A program made the position numbers and the translations under genes. Of a stretch of 64,000 bases of DNA, positions 59,963 to 64,000 are shown piece after piece (the first letter of the stretch is position 1; the number at the start of each line of letters is the position of its first letter). Below the pieces are notes generated by a model. That model worked only from the letters and a program-made list of their open reading frames with translations, did not search any database and was not told the DNA's origin. Origin of the DNA: Bacteroidota bacterium (GTDB lineage: Bacteria; Bacteroidota; Bacteroidia; Cytophagales; Cyclobacteriaceae); NCBI GenBank assembly GCA_016866385.1, contig VGMU01000003.1, positions 1 through 64,000 on the forward strand, in the 5' to 3' direction.

Positions 59963-61185
59963 TGGCTCAAGTAACCTGTTCTTTCTGCGGTAGAGCTAAA
60001 AAAGAGGTGGAAGTCATGGTCTCTGGGATTTCCGCTCATATCTGCAATTTTTGTGTTGAACAAGCACACCTGATTGTGGGGGAAGATGAGAAAACCAAAA
60101 GAGCTGCTGCTCAGCCTACTTTTCTCCTGAGAAAACCCAAGGAATTGACCCGCTACTTGGATCAGTACGTGATTGGCCAAGACGAAGCCAAGAAGGTACT
60201 TACCGTGGCTGTCTACAACCATTACAAGCGCTTGCAACAGAAAGATGATCCCGATGAAGTTCAGATTGAAAAATCTAATATCATCATGGTGGGTGATACA
60301 GGAACAGGCAAGACCTACCTTGCAAAAACTTTAGCCAAAATTTTGGAGGTACCCTTTTGCATTGCAGATGCTACTGTCCTTACTGAGGCGGGCTATGTGG
60401 GCGAAGATGTAGAAAGTATCCTTACCCGATTGCTTCAAGCTGCTGATTATAAGGTAGAAGCTGCTGAAAGAGGTATTGTCTATATAGACGAAATAGATAA
60501 AATCGCGAGAAAATCAGATAACCCCTCCATTACCCGAGACGTAAGCGGAGAAGGTGTGCAGCAAGCCTTGCTTAAATTACTAGAGGGAACCGTAGTGAAT
60601 GTACCCCCTCAAGGAGGAAGAAAGCATCCTGATCAGAAAATGATCGCCGTTAATACCGAAAATATCCTCTTCATCTGCGGAGGAGCTTTTGACGGTATTA
60701 CCCGTCACATCGGTAAGCGTCTCCATACCCAGCCCATGGGTTTCAGTACCACAGCAAACCCTATACAAAGTAAGGAGGATCACTTGCTTCATTTTATAAG
60801 TGCACAAGACTTAAAGGCATTTGGTCTTATTCCCGAACTGATCGGTAGGCTTCCTGTACTTACCCATTTGGATCCCTTACATCGGGATACACTCAAGCGG
60901 ATTTTGACCGAACCCAAAAATGCCTTGGTAAAGCAATACGCCAAATTACTTCAAATGGAAGGGGTAGCTCTAACCTTCGATCCCTCGGCAATTGATTTTA
61001 TTGTGGATAAAGCGGTAGAATACAAATTAGGAGCCAGAGGCTTACGATCGATTTGCGAGGCAATCATCACAGATGCCATGTATGAAATTCCTTCAGATCC
61101 AGAGGTCAAAGAACTTCGGATTACCGAGGATTATGCCAAATCGAAGTTGGATAGCTCAAAGTTTAAACACCTTCAAGTAGCCTAA
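59962..61185 (+). CDS. clpX: ATP-dependent Clp protease ATP-binding subunit ClpX
   Basis: The 407-residue AAA+ protein has the N-terminal C4 zinc finger ([22 protein letters not shown]), Walker [17 protein letters not shown] at about residue 112, Walker [13 protein letters not shown], pore-loop sequence GYVGEDVES and the sensor GARGLRSI. The ClpP-docking loop, IGF in E. coli, reads PMGF here with a shorter lead. It unfolds substrates and passes them to ClpP. Upstream coupling to clpP is by TAATG overlap, and a terminator follows the stop. Confidence 0.96.
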   Translation: MAQVTCSFCGRAKKEVEVMVSGISAHICNFCVEQAHLIVGEDEKTKRAAAQPTFLLRKPKELTRYLDQYVIGQDEAKKVLTVAVYNHYKRLQQKDDPDEVQIEKSNIIMVGDTGTGKTYLAKTLAKILEVPFCIADATVLTEAGYVGEDVESILTRLLQAADYKVEAAERGIVYIDEIDKIARKSDNPSITRDVSGEGVQQALLKLLEGTVVNVPPQGGRKHPDQKMIAVNTENILFICGGAFDGITRHIGKRLHTQPMGFSTTANPIQSKEDHLLHFISAQDLKAFGLIPELIGRLPVLTHLDPLHRDTLKRILTEPKNALVKQYAKLLQMEGVALTFDPSAIDFIVDKAVEYKLGARGLRSICEAIITDAMYEIPSDPEVKELRITEDYAKSKLDSSKFKHLQVA

Positions 61186-61191
61186 TTTCTC

Positions 61192-61219
61192 TCCCCGACT
61201 TGTTTCGGGGATTTTTTTT
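61192..61219 (+). terminator. Intrinsic terminator after clpX
   Basis: TCCCCGA (61192-61198) pairs with TCGGGGA (61205-61211), loop CTTGTT, followed by eight T. It also lies 18 bases from the end of convergent lpxB. Confidence 0.85.
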
Positions 61220-61236
61220 GTGAGTTAACTCAGTGT

Positions 61237-62340
61237 TTATTTCTTCCCTAGAAGGAGTCGAGCAGTAGTTGCAGAGGCCGATTGCCTTCCCAATTTTTCG
61301 ATGACCTGATCGTAGCCTTTTAAAATTTCCTCCCTATACGGGAGATCTTCAACAAGCCTAATGATCTCCTTTTGGAGATGGTGTGCAGAAAATTCATTCT
61401 GAATCAACTCCTTGACCACTTGCTTGCCTGCAATAAGATTAGGTAGAGAGATAAAGGGCACACGAATGAGCCTTTTTCCAATTTGGTAGGAAATAAAAGA
61501 GGTGCGGTAGACCACTACTTGAGGCACCCTAAAAAGTGCGGTTTCCAAAGTGGCTGTTCCTGAGGTAACTACCGCAGCAAAAGCATGAGTCAACAGGTCA
61601 TAGGTCTGTGAATAAATCATCTTGATCCCTTGATCTACAGCATCCTGGTAAACTTCTGGAGATAAGTTAGCTACCCCTGCTACTACCACCTGGACTTGAG
61701 GAAATTCCTTTACTATAGAGAGCATGGTGTCCAGCATGGCCTGAACCTCCTGCTTCCTACTCCCGGGCAATAAGGCCAGTATGGGCGCTTGGGACAATCC
61801 GTGTTGCTGAAGAAAAAGTTTCTGAGGTAAATATGCAGTGATTTCGTCCCATAGTGGATTACCTACGTAATGTACCCTCATGCCAAACTTTTCAAAAAAT
61901 GAAGGTTCAAAAGGCAATATGGAATAAACTTCGTCTGTCACCTTTTTTAAGGTAAATGCTCTTTTTTGATTCCAAGCCCAGATTTTAGGAGGGATATAAT
62001 AGTGCACAGGAATTCGATTTTTTTTGGCAAATGCAGCCACCTTCATATTAAATCCACCAAAATCAACCAGAATCAGAAGGTCTGGACGAAAGACCAGAAG
62101 ATCATTTTTGATAATTTTCAGTGCACGGAGCACTTTTCTGAATCCTAATAAAACTTCCAGAAAGCCCATCACAGAGACTTCAGCATAATCTAAGGTAAGT
62201 TGTACTCCAGCTGCTTGTGAATAACTGCCTCCCATCCCTTGAATCTGCATTTCGGAATCACATTGCTTCAAGGCCAAGACCAAATTGCCGGCATGCATGT
62301 CGCCAGACCGTTCACCAGAAATGATGTAAATTTTTTTCAC
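61237..62340 (-). CDS. lpxB: Lipid-A-disaccharide synthase
   Basis: The protein (about 367 residues with the GTG at 62340) has the GT19 landmarks ISGERSGDMHAGNLVLAL, GMGGSYSQAAGVQL, DFGGFNMKVA, YYIPPKIWAWNQKRA, YVGNPLWDE, ALLPGSRKQEV and TSGTATLETALFRVPQVVVYR. It joins UDP-diacylglucosamine and lipid X in lipid A synthesis. A TTG at 62358 would add six residues, but the GTG gives the usual LpxB start and leaves room after the queD terminator. It is the only lpx gene away from the lpxD-C/fabZ-A cluster. Confidence 0.94.
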   Translation of the reverse strand: MKKIYIISGERSGDMHAGNLVLALKQCDSEMQIQGMGGSYSQAAGVQLTLDYAEVSVMGFLEVLLGFRKVLRALKIIKNDLLVFRPDLLILVDFGGFNMKVAAFAKKNRIPVHYYIPPKIWAWNQKRAFTLKKVTDEVYSILPFEPSFFEKFGMRVHYVGNPLWDEITAYLPQKLFLQQHGLSQAPILALLPGSRKQEVQAMLDTMLSIVKEFPQVQVVVAGVANLSPEVYQDAVDQGIKMIYSQTYDLLTHAFAAVVTSGTATLETALFRVPQVVVYRTSFISYQIGKRLIRVPFISLPNLIAGKQVVKELIQNEFSAHHLQKEIIRLVEDLPYREEILKGYDQVIEKLGRQSASATTARLLLGKK

Positions 62341-62359
62341 CGGATTTGTTTGGTTCAAG

Positions 62360-62391
62360 TAAAAAATAAAAGTAGGCTATTCGGCCTACTT
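62360..62391 (-). terminator. Intrinsic terminator between queD and lpxB
   Basis: Arms AAGTAGGC (62370-62377) and GCCTACTT (62384-62391) pair perfectly around TATTCG. Read on the minus strand the hairpin is followed by a T-rich stretch to about 62360. It sits directly ahead of the lpxB start, so it should uncouple lpxB from queD or act as a leader attenuator. Confidence 0.75.
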
Positions 62392-62418
62392 CCCAAAAAA
62401 CTTTGCTTACCACGTAGG

Positions 62419-62838
62419 CTACTCCCCAAAATATTCTACAAAATTTCTTGGAGTTTCATACAGCGTTATCTTATGCAACTCTCCCTGTGTGGTTATTTCC
62501 TTGACCGCAGGATAGAGTATTTTCCAAAATTCTGAAACCAAGGTCTCACAACTGGCCATTTTTCCCTGCATAAAGTCCACATCCAAATTTAGATTTTTGT
62601 GATCTACCTTATCAATAACCAAGGTTTTGACCACGCTACTTAATTTTTTTAAATCCACTACAAATCCGGTTTCAGGATCTGCTTGTCCTTTTACCGTCAC
62701 AATAAGTTCAAAATTATGGCCATGCCAATTGACGTTGGCACAGGGACCAAACACTTCTATATTTTTTTCTTCGGACCAATGGGGATTCCAAAGCTTGTGA
62801 GCAGCATTAAAATGCTCCTTTCTTGAAACGTAAATCAT
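62419..62838 (-). CDS. queD: 6-pyruvoyl-tetrahydropterin synthase / 6-carboxy-tetrahydropterin synthase (QueD-like)
   Basis: The 139-residue protein has the PTPS fold signatures: zinc histidines in HFNAAHKLW and WHGHNFELIV, the catalytic cysteine in FGPCANVNWHGHN, VDLKKLSSVVK and a terminal helix with glutamate (TLYETPRNFVEYFG). QueD makes 6-carboxy-tetrahydropterin for queuosine; PTPS serves biopterin. No other que gene is in the window, so the name rests on the family. It has its own promoter-like TAATTTTG upstream and a terminator downstream. Confidence 0.88.
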   Translation of the reverse strand: MIYVSRKEHFNAAHKLWNPHWSEEKNIEVFGPCANVNWHGHNFELIVTVKGQADPETGFVVDLKKLSSVVKTLVIDKVDHKNLNLDVDFMQGKMASCETLVSEFWKILYPAVKEITTQGELHKITLYETPRNFVEYFGE

Positions 62839-62858
62839 GAACTTGTAATACTAAGCGC

Positions 62859-62866
62859 CAAAATTA
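62859..62866 (-). promoter_or_regulatory. Candidate -7 element for queD
   Basis: On the minus strand the sequence reads TAATTTTG, matching TAnnTTTG, and ends 21 bases before the queD ATG. A -33 element is not clear. Confidence 0.4.
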
Positions 62867-62938
62867 AAAAAAATAGAAGACCTTACTCCTATTTCACGAC
62901 TGAAAAGAAGCAAAAGCCTTGAATTTAAAAAAACTCAT

Positions 62939-63604
62939 CTATTGATTTAACTGACGGATCAAAGCGCGCATGTCATCCATATCTTTTACGTTAAGCTTTT
63001 GGGATTTGATCCATTCGCCTGCCTTAGCGGCATCTTGACCAAAGATTTCATTGAGGTCCTTCTCTTTACCTTTCATCAAATACACCTTACCTCCTGAGAC
63101 CACAAACAATTCTTGCTGGGACTGAAATACCTTGGCTGCTTGAGTTCCGTAGGTGGCCGATGGATCATCGGTCATGATCTTGTACACATGAAGCAATAGG
63201 ATGTATTTTCCCTTTTCTAGCACCTGCACAAACCGTCTTTCTTTCAAGGTCGGAATTTCATAAGCAGAGGTAAACTCTACCAAACCTTCTTTGGAAGAAG
63301 TATAGGTAAACCCACTCAATTTGTCAGAAGTATAGGAGAAGAGTGATCCCTCCAACTTGTATTCTAAAGTGTTTTCATAGGCATTTAGGGCAATTTGGAG
63401 GCCTTCCACCCATTGTCCATCAGGAAGAAAAATCTTACCCTTGGTAAAATCTTCTAAATAAGCCGATCCCTTTACTTCACGATAAGGGTTGGCGGTAATA
63501 GGTATACCCGTACCGTTGTCACGTAAAATGGTCAACTGTGCATCTGCAAAGCTTGGCAATAGGCAAAGCAAAATTGCTACTAGGAGTAGGTTAGTTTTCA
63601 TCAT
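62939..63604 (-). CDS. Exported hypothetical protein
   Basis: The 221-residue product has a cleavable signal peptide (LLLVAILLCLLPSFADAQ). The mature protein is mostly beta with PYREVKGSAYLEDFTKGKI, GLQIALNAYENTLEYK and a helical C-terminal segment (ILLLHVYKIM, NLNEIFGQDAAKAGEWIKSQ-like). I do not recognise a family; the pattern of a signal peptide, a short conserved beta domain and a helical end occurs in many uncharacterised Bacteroidota secreted proteins. It lies between a terminator on its upstream side and the queD promoter region downstream, so it looks like a single-gene unit. Confidence 0.7.
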   Translation of the reverse strand: MMKTNLLLVAILLCLLPSFADAQLTILRDNGTGIPITANPYREVKGSAYLEDFTKGKIFLPDGQWVEGLQIALNAYENTLEYKLEGSLFSYTSDKLSGFTYTSSKEGLVEFTSAYEIPTLKERRFVQVLEKGKYILLLHVYKIMTDDPSATYGTQAAKVFQSQQELFVVSGGKVYLMKGKEKDLNEIFGQDAAKAGEWIKSQKLNVKDMDDMRALIRQLNQ

Positions 63605-63612
63605 TATTAGGA

Positions 63613-63642
63613 AAAAAAAGACCGGAAATTCCGGTCTTTTTT
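63613..63642. terminator. Bidirectional intrinsic terminator
   Basis: GACCGGA and TCCGGTC (63620-63636) pair around AAT, flanked by a run of A on the left and T on the right, so it works on both strands. It terminates the truncated gene at the right edge before the exported hypothetical gene. Confidence 0.85.
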
Positions 63643-63675
63643 AGTTTAGCTATGAAGATACCACTAAGAAGTGGA

Positions 63676-64000
63676 TTATCTAGTAATTCGAATTTGAACT
63701 TTATTGTAGTTGGCGCTATTGCCTACCTCATCGTTACCTACCAACTGAAGTAACAAATCAACAGATCCACCGATCTTACCCGTATTTAAAACGTTTACGG
63801 TCAAGGTACCAAAGCTGGAGCCTGCAGGAATAGTCAAGGTACCAGGAGCTACGTAATCTCTACCTGCCACTGCAGTGGTGCCATCGGCTGCTACATTGTA
63901 AGTAATGATTTCGTCAGAGGGTCTCTGCTTTCCTACTAGATTAACGCGTAGGTTTACAGTTCCAACGGTATTGGCTACCGTGATTCTAGGATAAACTTGA
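63676..64000 (-). CDS. Beta-sandwich surface/lipoprotein fragment, DUF4843- or Calx-beta-like (5' part beyond window)
   Basis: The reading frame is open to the right edge, so only the C-terminal 107 residues are seen. The sequence has a typical repeated beta-strand pattern: VYPRITVANTVGTVNLRVNL, SDEIITYNVAADGTTAVAG, YVAPGTLTIPAGSSFGTLTV and SANYNKVQIRITR. The GT-x-TIPAGSS...VNVLN style matches a C-terminal DUF4843-like or Calx-beta-like domain found in Bacteroidota surface lipoproteins; these are often in SusD-linked or gliding-related loci, which cannot be checked here. The stop codon is at 63676. Confidence 0.6.
   Translation of the reverse strand, partial: QVYPRITVANTVGTVNLRVNLVGKQRPSDEIITYNVAADGTTAVAGRDYVAPGTLTIPAGSSFGTLTVNVLNTGKIGGSVDLLLQLVGNDEVGNSANYNKVQIRITR

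Overview
The window is a stretch of core chromosome from a member of the Bacteroidota, most likely order Cytophagales (a Cyclobacteriaceae/Algoriphagus-like organism; the family level is inference). Signs of this are a fused lpxC-fabZ gene, the type IX secretion (T9SS) regulator PorX, a PorP/SprF protein next to a large secreted protein with a gliding-motility type C-terminus, an SDR-type threonine dehydrogenase beside kbl, promoters of the TAnnTTTG type, weak or absent Shine-Dalgarno sequences, and many GTG/TTG starts. No phage, transposase, integrase, CRISPR array or rRNA operon is visible. Coding density is very high and no gene-free gap exceeds about 300 bases.

Layout. (1) 1-14958, all on the minus strand: HHH protein, HsdR_N-like protein, Crp/Fnr regulator, rhodanese, DUF547 protein, then a tightly coupled run of FAD oxidoreductase, membrane polyferredoxin, two GT2 glycosyltransferases, lipoprotein, GT-C glycosyltransferase and two related lipoproteins, followed by a Tat-exported GH109-like protein and a porin cut by the window edge. 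(2) 15146-24155: hemA, a WG-repeat protein, floA-nfeD (minus), proS (minus), an odd low-complexity lipoprotein and a FadL-like outer-membrane protein. (3) 24145-30415: aroK/DoxX-like/DUF1599 operon facing folP-cdaA, then kbl and tdh divergently arranged (threonine to glycine plus acetyl-CoA). (4) 30424-36998, minus: a periplasmic-binding-like protein, hemL, an ArsC-like protein; and porX-tsaE-ald. (5) 37058-42688, plus: HD hydrolase, lpxD, lpxC-fabZ, lpxA, an orphan ABC ATPase and a lipoprotein (lipid A synthesis). (6) 42701-49408: DUF4296-mutS2 (minus), a short Bat cluster (DUF58, BatD-like, BatA) and an AlkB-type alkane hydroxylase. (7) 49473-57544: a repeat-bearing spacer, PorP/SprF with its large lectin/PKD protein, purA, a STAS protein, Fur and a RelA/SpoT protein. 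(8) 57713-64000: tRNA-Leu, tig-clpP-clpX, queD, lpxB, a secreted hypothetical protein and a truncated repeat-domain protein at the right edge.

Themes. The window carries most of the early lipid A pathway (lpxD, C/fabZ, A and, at a distance, B), both ends of the C5 heme entry pathway (hemA, hemL), protein quality control (tig, clpPX), stringent and c-di-AMP signalling (RelA/SpoT, CdaA) and pieces of the T9SS (PorX, PorP/SprF, a type B cargo). The best candidate for an undescribed system is the 2660-11555 run, in which a two-gene membrane electron-transfer unit is translationally coupled to three lipid-facing glycosyltransferases and three lipoproteins, with an FNR-like regulator, a rhodanese and a DUF547 protein just upstream. 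This is a hypothesis from gene order, not a demonstrated pathway.
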